Shown here: piece by piece, positions 24,354-33,326 of the stretch
Position numbering within the stretch: the stretch's first letter is position 1
Layout: the number at the start of each line of letters is the position of its first letter
From: Rhodococcus pseudokoreensis
Lineage (GTDB): Bacteria > Actinomycetota > Actinomycetes > Mycobacteriales > Mycobacteriaceae
DNA length: 64,000 nt
NCBI RefSeq assembly: GCF_017068395.1
Contig: NZ_CP070619.1
Location: 8,494,001-8,558,000 of the forward strand
Reading direction: 5' to 3'
Made by a program: the position numbers and the translations under genes
Notes under the pieces: model-generated
The model's input: the letters and a program-made list of their open reading frames with translations, nothing else
What the model was told of the DNA's origin: nothing
Database searches by the model: none

Positions 24354-27300
24354 GTGATCCTGCTGCTCTCCACCTCCGACACCGACCTGCTCAGCGCACG
24401 CGCCAGCGGGGCGGACTACCGCTGGGCCAACCCGGCACGGCTGCTGGTCGAGGAGGATCTGCCGGGACTGCTCGACGGCGCCGACCTGGTGGTGGTGCGC
24501 ATCCTCGGCGGCAAGCGGGCGTGGGAAGAGGGGCTCGACGCGGTCCTGGCCAGCGGACTGCCCGTGGTGGTCCTCGGCGGCGAGCACGCCCCGGACGCCG
24601 AGTTGATGGAGTGCTCGACGGTCGCGGTCGGTGTCTCGGCAGAGGCGCACAACTATCTCGCCGAGGGCGGCGCCGACAACCTCGCCCAACTGCACCACTT
24701 CCTGTCCGACACCGTGCTGCTGACCGGTCACGGTTTCGAGGCGCCGGTCCACCTGCCGAGCTGGGGTGTCGCGCCGTTCGCGCCCGACGCCGACGCGGAC
24801 CGCCCCACGATCGCCGTTCTCTACTACCGCGCCCAGCACCTGGCCGGGAACACCCGCTACATCGAGGCCCTGTGCGACGCCGTCGACGCGGCGGGCGGCA
24901 CTCCGCTGCCGATCTTCTGCGCGTCGCTGCGCACCGCCGAACCGGAGTTGCTGACGACGCTGCGCCGCGCGGACGCGATGGTGGTCACCGTGCTCGCCGC
25001 CGGCGGCACCAAGCCGGCGGGCGTCTCGGCCGGCGGTGACGACGAGGCGTGGGACGTCGCCGCGCTGGCGGCGCTGGACGTGCCGATCCTGCAGGGGCTC
25101 TGCCTGACCAGCAGCCGGGAGTCGTGGGAGTCCAACGACGACGGACTGTCCCCGCTCGACGTCGCCACCCAGGTCGCGGTCCCCGAGTTCGACGGCCGGC
25201 TGATCACGGTGCCGTTCTCGTTCAAGGAGATCGACGCCGACGGCCTGTCCACCTACGTTCCCGACGCCGAGCGCGCCTCCCGGGTGGCGGGCATCGCCGT
25301 CCGGCACGCCCGGCTGCGGCACATCCCCGCCCCCGAGCGCCGGATCGCCCTGATGCTGTCGGCGTACCCGACGAAGCACGCCCGCATCGGCAACGCCGTC
25401 GGTCTCGACACCCCGGCCAGCGCGATCAGGTTGCTCACCGAGATGCGGGCGGCCGGCTACGACCTGGGCCCCGCGGACGGGCCGGACTCCGTGCCCGGCC
25501 TCGCAGCCCAGGACGGCGACGCGCTGATCCACGCCCTCATCGCCGCCGGCGGCCAGGACCCGGACTGGCTGACCGCGGAGCAACTGGAGGGGAACCCGAT
25601 CCGGATCTCCGCCGCCCGCTACCGCGAATGGTTCTCGGCGCTGCCCGCCGAACTGCGCGAGGGCGTCGAGGAACACTGGGGACCGGCGCCGGGCGAACTC
25701 TACGTCGACCGTTCACAGGACCCCGACGGTGAAATCGTCATCGCCGCAATGCAGTTCGGAAACCTCGTGCTGATGGTGCAGCCGCCGCGCGGATTCGGGG
25801 AGAAGCCGGTCGCGATCTACCACGACCCCGACCTGCCGCCGAGCCACCACTACCTCGCCGCGTACCGGTGGATTGCGGCGGACGCCGCGGCGGGTGGTTT
25901 CGGCGCCGACGCCGTCGTCCATCTCGGTAAGCACGGAAACCTCGAATGGCTGCCCGGCAAGACGCTCGGCATGTCCGCCTCGTGCGGCACCGATGCCGCG
26001 CTCGGCGACCTGCCCCTCATCTACCCGTTCCTCGTCAACGATCCGGGCGAGGGCACGCAGGCCAAGCGCCGCGCCCACGCGACCCTCGTCGATCACCTGA
26101 TCCCGCCGATGGCCCGCGCGGAGAGCTACGGCGACATCTCGCGGCTCGAGCAGCTCCTCGACGAGCACTCGAACATCTCCGCACTCGACCCGTCCAAGCT
26201 GCCCGCCATTCGCCAGCAGATCTGGACGCTGATGCGTGCCGCCAAGATGGACCACGACCTCGGACTCGAGGAACGTCCCGACGAGGACGTGTTCGACGAC
26301 ATGCTGCTGCACGTCGACGGCTGGCTGTGCGAGATCAAGGACGTCCAGATCCGGGACGGCCTCCACGTGCTCGGTGCGGCGCCCCGGGACGACGCCGAGG
26401 TCGAACTGGTGCTCGCCATGCTGCGCGCCCGGCAGATGTGGGGCGGCGAACAGAACGTCCCCGGACTCCGCGAGGCTCTCGGCCTCAGCGAGGACGGCGA
26501 CGAATCCCGCACCCGCGTGGACGAGATCGAGCAGCAGGCGCACGCGCTGGTGCAGGGCATGCACGACGCCGACTGGAACCCGGACGCCGCCGACACCCTC
26601 ACCGACGACGCCACGGTCGCGAAGATCCTCCGTTTCGCCGCCACCGAGGTGGTGCCGCGGCTGCGGGAGACGGACAACGAGATCGCCCAGGTGCTGCACG
26701 CGCTCGACGGCGGTTTCATCGCCGCCGGGCCGAGCGGGTCGCCGCTGCGCGGGCTGATCAACGTGCTCCCGACTGGCCGTAACTTCTACTCCGTCGACCC
26801 GAAGGCCGTGCCGTCGCGGCTCGCCTGGGAGACCGGTCAGGCGATGGCCGAATCGTTGCTGGACCGCTACAAGTCCGATCACGGCGAGTGGCCGCGGTCG
26901 GTCGGTCTGTCCGTGTGGGGCACGTCCGCGATGCGCACGTCCGGCGACGACATCGCCGAGGTGTTCGCGCTCCTCGGCGTGCGCCCGGTGTGGGACGAGG
27001 CGAGCCGGCGGGTGGTGAACCTCGAGGTGATCGACCTCGAGGAACTGGGCCGTCCGCGCATCGACGTCACGGTCCGGATCAGCGGCTTCTTCCGGGACGC
27101 GTTCCCGCACGTCCTGGCGCTGCTCGACGACGCCGTCCGGCTCGTCGCCGCACTGGACGAACCGGTCGAGAGCAACTTCGTGCGCGCCCATGCGCAGGCG
27201 GATCTCGCCGAGCACGGCGACGAACGTCGCGCGACCACCCGCATCTTCGGGTCCAAGCCGGGCACCTACGGGGCCGGACTGCTGCAGCTGATCGACTCCA

Positions 27301-27956
27301 AGAGCTGGCGCGGCGACGCCGACCTCGCCGACGTGTACACCACGTGGGGTGGATTCGCGTACGGCCGCGGACTGGACGGCGCACCCGCCGCCGACGACAT
27401 GCGGACGGCGTACCGGCGAATCACCGTGGCGGCCAAGAACACCGACACCCGCGAACACGACATCGCGGACGCCGACGACTACTTCCAGTACCACGGCGGG
27501 ATGGTCGCGACCGTGCGGGCGCTCACCGGGAAGTCGCCCGAGGCGTACATCGGCGACAGCACCCGGCCCGAGTCGGTGCGCACCCGCACCCTGTCGGAGG
27601 AGACGTCCCGTGTCTTCCGGGCCCGGGTCGTGAACCCGCGGTGGCTCGAGGCGATGCGCCGCCACGGTTACAAGGGTGCGTTCGAGATGGCGGCGACCGT
27701 CGACTACCTGTTCGGATACGACGCCACCACCAACGTCGTCGCCGACTGGATGTACGAGAAACTCGCCGAGTCGTACGTGCTGGACGAGCAGAACCGCAAG
27801 TTCATGGAACAGTCCAATCCGTGGGCCCTGCACGGCATCGCCGAACGCCTCCTCGAGGCGGCCGAGCGGGACATGTGGGAGCACCCCGAGCAGCAGACCC
27901 TCGACGGCCTGCGGCAGGTGTACCTCGAAACCGAAGGCGAACTCGAAGGGGACTGA
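24354..27956 (+). CDS. cobN: cobaltochelatase subunit CobN
   Basis: The 1200-residue CobN is the large subunit of the ATP-dependent chelatase that inserts cobalt into hydrogenobyrinate a,c-diamide. Recognised stretches are ILLLSTSDTDLLSARASG at the N-terminus, ALMLSAYPTKHARIGNAVGLDTPAS near residue 330, VVHLGKHGNLEWLPGKTLGMS near 525, and GLINVLPTGRNFYSVDPKAVPSRLAWETGQAMAE near 800. GTG 24354 is set by AGGAAGG 8 nt upstream and by the family start. Its length is slightly under the usual 1200-1280. The CobS/CobT partners are not in this window. Expression should fall when B12 is abundant. Confidence 0.96.
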   Translation: MILLLSTSDTDLLSARASGADYRWANPARLLVEEDLPGLLDGADLVVVRILGGKRAWEEGLDAVLASGLPVVVLGGEHAPDAELMECSTVAVGVSAEAHNYLAEGGADNLAQLHHFLSDTVLLTGHGFEAPVHLPSWGVAPFAPDADADRPTIAVLYYRAQHLAGNTRYIEALCDAVDAAGGTPLPIFCASLRTAEPELLTTLRRADAMVVTVLAAGGTKPAGVSAGGDDEAWDVAALAALDVPILQGLCLTSSRESWESNDDGLSPLDVATQVAVPEFDGRLITVPFSFKEIDADGLSTYVPDAERASRVAGIAVRHARLRHIPAPERRIALMLSAYPTKHARIGNAVGLDTPASAIRLLTEMRAAGYDLGPADGPDSVPGLAAQDGDALIHALIAAGGQDPDWLTAEQLEGNPIRISAARYREWFSALPAELREGVEEHWGPAPGELYVDRSQDPDGEIVIAAMQFGNLVLMVQPPRGFGEKPVAIYHDPDLPPSHHYLAAYRWIAADAAAGGFGADAVVHLGKHGNLEWLPGKTLGMSASCGTDAALGDLPLIYPFLVNDPGEGTQAKRRAHATLVDHLIPPMARAESYGDISRLEQLLDEHSNISALDPSKLPAIRQQIWTLMRAAKMDHDLGLEERPDEDVFDDMLLHVDGWLCEIKDVQIRDGLHVLGAAPRDDAEVELVLAMLRARQMWGGEQNVPGLREALGLSEDGDESRTRVDEIEQQAHALVQGMHDADWNPDAADTLTDDATVAKILRFAATEVVPRLRETDNEIAQVLHALDGGFIAAGPSGSPLRGLINVLPTGRNFYSVDPKAVPSRLAWETGQAMAESLLDRYKSDHGEWPRSVGLSVWGTSAMRTSGDDIAEVFALLGVRPVWDEASRRVVNLEVIDLEELGRPRIDVTVRISGFFRDAFPHVLALLDDAVRLVAALDEPVESNFVRAHAQADLAEHGDERRATTRIFGSKPGTYGAGLLQLIDSKSWRGDADLADVYTTWGGFAYGRGLDGAPAADDMRTAYRRITVAAKNTDTREHDIADADDYFQYHGGMVATVRALTGKSPEAYIGDSTRPESVRTRTLSEETSRVFRARVVNPRWLEAMRRHGYKGAFEMAATVDYLFGYDATTNVVADWMYEKLAESYVLDEQNRKFMEQSNPWALHGIAERLLEAAERDMWEHPEQQTLDGLRQVYLETEGELEGD

Positions 27957-27981
27957 CCGGCGTCCGGGCTAGCATGGCCGG

Positions 27982-28368
27982 GTGACCACAGAATTCGATC
28001 GGGTGTCGTCCGCGAAGTATGTCCTGCTCACCACGTTTCGGAAAGACGGCACTCCGGTGGCGACGCCACTGTGGGCCGCCGCCGACGGTGACCGTCTGCT
28101 GATGTGGACGGTCACCGATTCCTACAAGGTCAAACGCATCCGCCGCAATCCGGAGGTGACGGTGGCCGCGTGCGACGCGCGTGGCAAGCCGAAGGGCCCC
28201 GAGGTGCCCGCCCGCGCCGTCATCCTCGACGCCGCGGACACCGACCACACACGGGACGTGATCGCCCGCAAGTACGGCATCCTCGGCTGGCTCACGATGA
28301 AAGGCAGCCTCCTCCGCCGAGGGAAGACCGGCACCATCGGACTCGCCGTCACGGCCGACGACCGGTAG
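27982..28368 (+). CDS. PPOX-class F420-dependent oxidoreductase
   Basis: A 128-residue split-barrel protein of the pyridoxamine-phosphate-oxidase superfamily. It has SSAKYVLLTTFRKDGTPVATPLWAAADGDRLLMWT at the N-terminus and KVKRIRRNPEVTVAACDARG, typical of F420-binding mycobacterial proteins. GTG 27982 starts it 25 nt after cobN. It probably binds F420 or FMN as a dimer; the substrate is unknown. It is followed by a second PPOX protein 21 nt later. Confidence 0.88.
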   Translation: MTTEFDRVSSAKYVLLTTFRKDGTPVATPLWAAADGDRLLMWTVTDSYKVKRIRRNPEVTVAACDARGKPKGPEVPARAVILDAADTDHTRDVIARKYGILGWLTMKGSLLRRGKTGTIGLAVTADDR

Positions 28369-28389
28369 GAACCGCAGTAGTCTCGGTGG

Positions 28390-28827
28390 ATGACGACTCT
28401 CGAGGACGCTGTAGCGCTGGCACGGGACGACAACGGTCTGGCGGTGGTCGCCACCCTCCGCGCGAACGGAACCATTCAGGCCTCGATGGTCAACGTCGGC
28501 CTGCTCGAGCACCCGGCCACGGGCGAACCGGTTCTGGGATTCGTGACCTACGGAAGGGTGAAGTTGAACAACTTGCGGTCTCGCCCTCAGGTCGCGACCA
28601 CCTTCCGCGATGGGTGGCAGTGGGCGACCGTCGAGGGAACAGCCGAGATAGCCGGTCCCGACGACCCCCAGCCGTGGCTCGACGACGAGAGACTGCGGCT
28701 TCTGCGTCGGGAGGTGTTCGTCGCTGCCGGAGGCACGCACGAGGACTGGGACGAATACGACCGGGTGATGGCAGAGCAGGGTCGGGCGGTCGTCTTCGTC
28801 CGGGTCGATCGGGTCTACAGCAACTGA
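28390..28827 (+). CDS. PPOX-class F420-dependent oxidoreductase
   Basis: A 145-residue split-barrel protein of the same superfamily as its neighbour but a different subgroup (TIGR03618-like). Motifs are GLAVVATLRANGTIQASMVNVG, TYGRVKLNNLRSRPQVATTFRDGWQWATVEGTAEI and RLLRREVFVAAGG. The pair of PPOX genes is probably a transcript with cobN or just downstream of it. The split barrel binds flavin or F420 at the dimer interface. The specific reaction is not known. Confidence 0.88.
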   Translation: MTTLEDAVALARDDNGLAVVATLRANGTIQASMVNVGLLEHPATGEPVLGFVTYGRVKLNNLRSRPQVATTFRDGWQWATVEGTAEIAGPDDPQPWLDDERLRLLRREVFVAAGGTHEDWDEYDRVMAEQGRAVVFVRVDRVYSN

Positions 28828-28842
28828 CACCCCGCGCCGGCG

Positions 28843-29190
28843 TCACCGCGCCAGCAGCGTCGTCCATTCCTTGAACTCGAGTGTGTACGACGGTGCCGGC
28901 GTCGTCACGGACGGGCACGGCTGCCGCCGAGTCGCCAATTCCACCAGCGATTTCGCCGCCCGCAACACGCTGACGTGGTGATGGCGGGAGACGTCGAGCA
29001 ATTCCTCGAACGCCTCGGCGTCGCCGTATCCGCGGGTGGCGATGAGGATTCCCTTCGCGGTGGCGAGAACTTCGCGTCCGTCCGGGTGGCGGTGCGGGAT
29101 CGAATGTGCAGGCGGTGCGGCCTCGAGGACGTCGTTCGACACTGTGATCTCCTGGATTGGGGTACTTCGCTGAATGCTCGGCGCGGTCAT
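28843..29190 (-). CDS. small ANTAR-domain protein
   Basis: A 115-residue protein whose centre (about residues 36-85) reads as an ANTAR domain: EVLATAKGILIATRGYGDAEAFEELLDVSRHHHVSVLRAAKSLVELA, with the usual A-x-G-x-L/I-A/M-x-R-x2-G-x3-E-A-F core. ANTAR domains bind paired RNA hairpins and prevent termination. No GAF or receiver domain is attached, so signal input must come from elsewhere. ATG 29190 overlaps the stop of the small membrane-protein gene (29187-29190), so the two are translated together. Confidence 0.8.
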   Translation of the reverse strand: MTAPSIQRSTPIQEITVSNDVLEAAPPAHSIPHRHPDGREVLATAKGILIATRGYGDAEAFEELLDVSRHHHVSVLRAAKSLVELATRRQPCPSVTTPAPSYTLEFKEWTTLLAR

Positions 29191-29393
29191 ACCGCCGCCA
29201 CCATCAGCGCCGTGGCGAGGACGACGATCAGTCCCCCCGTCGCGGCGGCGAGAACTGAACCGGTGATGATGCCTATGCCGGTGGCGCAGACGAGGCAGAC
29301 GAACGTCGTCAGAGCCACGTCGGCGAGCGCGAACCGTCTCGTGACCTTGGTGTGGCCGTGGAGTGCTTCGCGGATGCGGGTATCGGAGTGCAT
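29187..29393 (-). CDS. small two-helix membrane protein
   Basis: This 68-residue protein begins MHSDTRIREALHGHTKVTRR, a charged cytosolic segment, then has two hydrophobic helices (VALTTFVCLVCATGIGI and VLAAATGGLIVVLATALMV). I do not recognise a family. It shares an ATGA overlap with the ANTAR gene downstream, so it may belong to the same response. Upstream (29394-29611, 218 bp) lies an AT-richer promoter region with no gene. Confidence 0.65.
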   Translation of the reverse strand: MHSDTRIREALHGHTKVTRRFALADVALTTFVCLVCATGIGIITGSVLAAATGGLIVVLATALMVAAV

Positions 29394-29611
29394 GAAACCT
29401 CCTGTTCAGCGTGCAAGGGACGGACTCGCGGCACGCGCCGACCACGCGGCGATGCGGTGAGTTTCGGTCCCGTTCTCTGGAGACCTGAATATGACATCCG
29501 CGGCGAAACGACTCTGGAGTGAGAAATCTCATATGCGTGATGTCTGCAGCATTTATAACGGAAAGCTCACGGGCTGTCACCTAGACGAGCGTCCGCATAG
29601 AAATTGCGCCC

Positions 29612-30973
29612 TCAGAGCGCCTTGCTGACCGAAGACATGTGGAAATCCGGCACCCGCACCGACGGCATCGCGGTCCGGGTGAACCAGTCCTTCCACTCGC
29701 GGGGCAGGGTCCGCTCGGTGGCGCCGGCCTGCGTGACCCTGCGCAGCAGGTCCAGGGGGCTCTCGTTGAATCGGAAGTTGTTCACGGCGCCCGCGACCTT
29801 CCCGTTCTCGACGAGGTAGACGCCGTCCCGCGTCAATCCCGTGAGCAGCAGCGTGGCGGGGTCGACCTCACGGATGTACCAGAGGGTGGTCAGCAGCAGT
29901 CCGCGTTCGGTCTCGGCCACCATCTGGTCGAGCGACACCGAACCGCCGGCGTCGAGGATCAGGTTGTCGCCGGGCACGGTCGCCTCGGCGTCGAACTCCT
30001 TCGCCGCCGCCCGCGGGTACGCGAGCGCGCCGACGGTGCCGTCGCGGATCCAGTCCACCCGGCCCGCGTCCATCCCGTTGTCGAAGACGGACACCGATTC
30101 GGACGACGACCCGGCGATCACGAACGGCGCATATTCCAGGCCGAGCGCGGCCGGATCGGAATAGAGGGTGAGGGGGAGTGCACTGAGCTTTTCCCCGATG
30201 CGGGTGCCCCCGGGCGCCGACAGGGCGGAATGGCCCTCTTCGGCGGCCCTGCCCTCCATGGTCCACATGAGGTAGATCATGAGGTCCGCGACCGCGGACG
30301 GCGGCAGGATCGTCTCGTACCGGCCCGCGGGCAACTCCACCCGGTTGCCGGCCCAATCCAGGCGCGTCGACAGGTCCTCGAGCAACTTCACGCCTGCCAC
30401 ATCGGTGAAGTCCTTGGTGCTGGTGCCCACCCAGGCGCTGGCGTCGCCGCGTTTGCCGTTGATCTCGACCGACCCGGTCGGCTGGACGAATCGGCGGTGG
30501 ATCCCCGTCGACGTGCCCAACCAGGTGGTGTGCAGCTGATGATGGGCGAAACCGTAGAGCTGGTCGTCGCCGTCGAAGCCCATGCTCAGATCCTGGGCGA
30601 GTTGTTCGAACGCGCCGATCTCGGTGCGCTGCGCCGAATCCTCCCAGCGCTCGTCGGTGCCGGTTCCGGTGAGCAGGGGCATCGCGTCGGACGCGGGTGT
30701 GGCTGCGCGGGCGGAGATTTCGGCCGATCGGACCACCCCGTCGATGTCGGCGACGTCGACGGACGCGGAGGTGACGATCCCGACCCTGGCGTCCTGCCCG
30801 GACCGGACGATGGAGATGACTGTCCAACTGCGCGAGGTGGACACGCCGTTGGTGGTCATCGAGTTGCCCGCCCACCGCAGCGACGCCTCGCTGGCATCCG
30901 TGACGATCACGATGGTTTCGTCCACGGAGGCCCGGGCGAGGACCTGCTCGACGAGTTGCTGCGGTGCGATCAT
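29612..30973 (-). CDS. tldE: TldE/PmbA-family metallopeptidase subunit
   Basis: A 453-residue PmbA/TldE-type protein, the non-catalytic partner of TldD in the heterodimeric protease that trims peptides and leader sequences. Typical features are the N-terminal SLRWAGNSMTTNGVSTSRSWTVISIV, the C-terminal VPGDNLILDAGGSVSLDQMVAETERGLLLTTLWYIREVDPATLLLTGLTRDGVYLVENGKV, and the final LRRVTQAGATERTL. ATG 30973 overlaps tldD by ATGA. It lacks the HExxxH zinc motif present in TldD, as expected. The peptide substrate is unknown. Confidence 0.92.
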   Translation of the reverse strand: MIAPQQLVEQVLARASVDETIVIVTDASEASLRWAGNSMTTNGVSTSRSWTVISIVRSGQDARVGIVTSASVDVADIDGVVRSAEISARAATPASDAMPLLTGTGTDERWEDSAQRTEIGAFEQLAQDLSMGFDGDDQLYGFAHHQLHTTWLGTSTGIHRRFVQPTGSVEINGKRGDASAWVGTSTKDFTDVAGVKLLEDLSTRLDWAGNRVELPAGRYETILPPSAVADLMIYLMWTMEGRAAEEGHSALSAPGGTRIGEKLSALPLTLYSDPAALGLEYAPFVIAGSSSESVSVFDNGMDAGRVDWIRDGTVGALAYPRAAAKEFDAEATVPGDNLILDAGGSVSLDQMVAETERGLLLTTLWYIREVDPATLLLTGLTRDGVYLVENGKVAGAVNNFRFNESPLDLLRRVTQAGATERTLPREWKDWFTRTAMPSVRVPDFHMSSVSKAL

Positions 30974-32499
30974 CGGCCGCCTTCCGTCCGGGTGTTCAGT
31001 ACGTTGACTCCGCGGAACAGCGCCGACGGGCAGCCGTGGCTGACGGCCGCGACCTGACCGGGCTGTGCCTTGCCGCAGTTGAAGGCGCCCCCGAGCTGCC
31101 ATGTGGACCGGCCGCCGACGGCGTCCATCGAACCCCAGAAGTCGGTGGTGGTCGCCTGGTAGGCGACGTCGCGCAGTTGCCCGTCGAGCTTGCCGCCGCG
31201 GATACGGTAGAACCGCTGGCCGGTGAACTGGAAGTTGTAGCGCTGCATGTCGATCGACCAGGACTTGTCGCCCACCACGTAGATGCCGTCCTCCACGCCG
31301 GAGATCAGGTCCTCGGTGCTGCGATCGGTGTCGGGATCGGGCTGCAACGACACGTTCGCCATCCGCTGGATCGGGACGTGGTGCGGCGAGTCGGCGTACG
31401 AGCAGCCGTTCGACCGCTCCAGCCCGAGCCGGGGCGCGAACGCCCGGTCGAGTTGATAGCCGACGAGAATCCCGTCGGCGACCAGGTCCCACGACTGCGT
31501 CTCGACGCCGTCGTCGTCGTACCCGACCGTGGCGAGGCCGTGCCGCTCGGTCCGGTCGGCGGTCACATGCATGATCGGTGTCCCGTAGCGCAGCGTGCCG
31601 AGCTTGTCGGGCGTGGCGAACGAGGTGCCGGCGTAGGCGGCCTCGTAGCCGATCGCGCGGTCGTACTCGGTGGCGTGCCCGATGGACTCGTGGATCGTCA
31701 ACCACAGGTTGGTCGGGTCGATCACCAGATCGGTGGGACCGGCCACCACGCTGGGGGCCTTCACCTTCTCGGCGAGCAGGTCCGGGATGCGGGCGAGTTC
31801 GTCGGTCCAGTTCCACACCCCGTCTCCGGCGACGTATTCCCATCCGCGGCCGACGGGGGGAGCGAGGGTGCGCATCGTCTCGAACACGCCGGCCGACTGG
31901 TCGACGGTGGTCGCTTCGAGTTGCGGATGCAACCGCACCCGCCGCTGCACGATGGAGGACCCGGCGAGATCGGCGTAGAACGTCTGCTCCTTCACCTGCA
32001 GGCATCCCGCGGTGACGTGGTCGACGCCGTCGGACGCGAGCAGCCGGCGGGAGTATTCGCCCAGCAGCGAGATCTTCTCCGACGCGGGGATTTCGAACGG
32101 ATCGACCTCGTAGTCGGACACCCAGTGCACGTCCGGATACACCGGTTCGTCCGCGAGTTCGACGGTTTCCCGGTTCAGCCCGCGCAATGCCCGGGCGACG
32201 GCGACGGCCTGTTCCGCGGTGGCGGCGGCGGTCGCGGGGGTCAGCTCGGCGTGCGAGGCGAAACCCCACGTGCCGTCGACGACGACCCGCACCGCGAAGC
32301 CGAGTTCGTCCGTGTCCACCGCCGATTGCACTTCGCCGTCGCGGAGTCGCAGCGACTGGCTGGTCAGTCGATGGACCCGCAGGTCGGCGTGCGACGCGCC
32401 CGCCGCACGGGCGGCGGCGAGCGCCGCGTCCGCCAGCGAACGCAGCGGAAGGGCAAGGAATTCCGGATCAACCTGTCGTGGAGCCGTCACCTGGACCAC
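30970..32499 (-). CDS. tldD: TldD metallopeptidase
   Basis: This 509-residue zinc protease subunit has the diagnostic HESIGHATEYD motif (His270, Glu271, His275), the zinc site of TldD. The TldD fold includes the N-terminal LRLRDGEVQSAVDTDELGFAVRVVVDGTWGFASH and the C-terminal GVEDGIYVVGDKSWSIDMQRYNFQFTGQRFYRIRGGKLDGQL. A GTG start at 32499 is read. With TldE (downstream, ATGA overlap) it forms the active protease. In other bacteria the pair matures microcins and processes CcdA; here its job is not shown by the neighbours. Confidence 0.95.
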   Translation of the reverse strand: MVQVTAPRQVDPEFLALPLRSLADAALAAARAAGASHADLRVHRLTSQSLRLRDGEVQSAVDTDELGFAVRVVVDGTWGFASHAELTPATAAATAEQAVAVARALRGLNRETVELADEPVYPDVHWVSDYEVDPFEIPASEKISLLGEYSRRLLASDGVDHVTAGCLQVKEQTFYADLAGSSIVQRRVRLHPQLEATTVDQSAGVFETMRTLAPPVGRGWEYVAGDGVWNWTDELARIPDLLAEKVKAPSVVAGPTDLVIDPTNLWLTIHESIGHATEYDRAIGYEAAYAGTSFATPDKLGTLRYGTPIMHVTADRTERHGLATVGYDDDGVETQSWDLVADGILVGYQLDRAFAPRLGLERSNGCSYADSPHHVPIQRMANVSLQPDPDTDRSTEDLISGVEDGIYVVGDKSWSIDMQRYNFQFTGQRFYRIRGGKLDGQLRDVAYQATTTDFWGSMDAVGGRSTWQLGGAFNCGKAQPGQVAAVSHGCPSALFRGVNVLNTRTEGGR

Positions 32500-32512
32500 C
32501 GTAGTCGGTCGA

Positions 32513-33280
32513 TCACCCGAATTGCTGCCAACCCAACCGGATCACCATCGCGATCACCACGACCAGCAGCGTGATCCGGACGAAACCGGCACCCTTGCTC
32601 AGCGCCATCCGCGAACCGGTGATCGCTCCGATCACGTTGCAGACCGCCATGCTCAAACCGAGCGCCCACAGCACGTGGCCGGTGGCGGCGAAGAACACCA
32701 GCGCACCGAGATTCGATCCGAGATTGATCACCTTCGCCATCGCGGCGCTGCGCACGAATTCCGTGCCGAGGAACGTGGCGAAACTGATGATGAGAAACGT
32801 CCCGGTGCCCGGCCCGAACAGGCCGTCGTAGAAACCGAGGAGCCCTGCGGAGAGCAGGACGACGGCGACGACCTTCCGCCGGGTCGGCGGATCCTTCGCC
32901 AGCGTGGTCCCGAGTTGCGGACGGATGGTGACGAACACGGCGACCCCGACGAGCACCGCCATGATTAGCGGGATGAAGACGTCCTTGTCGATGCGCGACA
33001 CCGTCGCGGCGCCGAGCGCGGACGTCACCGCCGCGAGCACACCTGCGGGAACCAGCAGCCGCCAGTTCATGGGGATGCGGCGCGCGAACGTGACGACGGC
33101 GGCGGACGTGCCGGTGAACGCGGTGAGCTTGTTGGTGGCCAGCGCCGCCTGCGGCGTCAGCTGCGGTGCGACGAGAAACAGAGCGGGAATGAGGATCAGC
33201 CCGCCGCCGCCGACGACGGCGTCCACCCACCCGGCGGCCGTCGCGGCGGTGAGAAGAAGCGCCCAGTCACCCACATTCAT
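32513..33280 (-). CDS. TSUP/TauE-SafE family permease
   Basis: A 255-residue integral membrane protein with 8-9 hydrophobic helices, including the two family motifs GGGGLILIPALF (helix 1-2) and the matching half-repeat YDGLFGPGTGTFLI. TSUP proteins export sulfite, sulfonates or related anions. It lies 13 nt upstream of tldD on the same strand, so a common transcript is likely but a functional link is not evident. No sulfur-metabolism gene is nearby. Confidence 0.9.
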   Translation of the reverse strand: MNVGDWALLLTAATAAGWVDAVVGGGGLILIPALFLVAPQLTPQAALATNKLTAFTGTSAAVVTFARRIPMNWRLLVPAGVLAAVTSALGAATVSRIDKDVFIPLIMAVLVGVAVFVTIRPQLGTTLAKDPPTRRKVVAVVLLSAGLLGFYDGLFGPGTGTFLIISFATFLGTEFVRSAAMAKVINLGSNLGALVFFAATGHVLWALGLSMAVCNVIGAITGSRMALSKGAGFVRITLLVVVIAMVIRLGWQQFG

Positions 33281-33326
33281 GGTGCCGACTCAACCACACC
33301 CGCCACGAGGTACTTACGCTGTGCAC

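Noticed and set aside
25713..27884. 723-codon minus-strand frame opposite cobN
   Set aside because: It is a mirror of codon bias in a high-GC gene (Val/Gly/Arg/His-rich, no motif).
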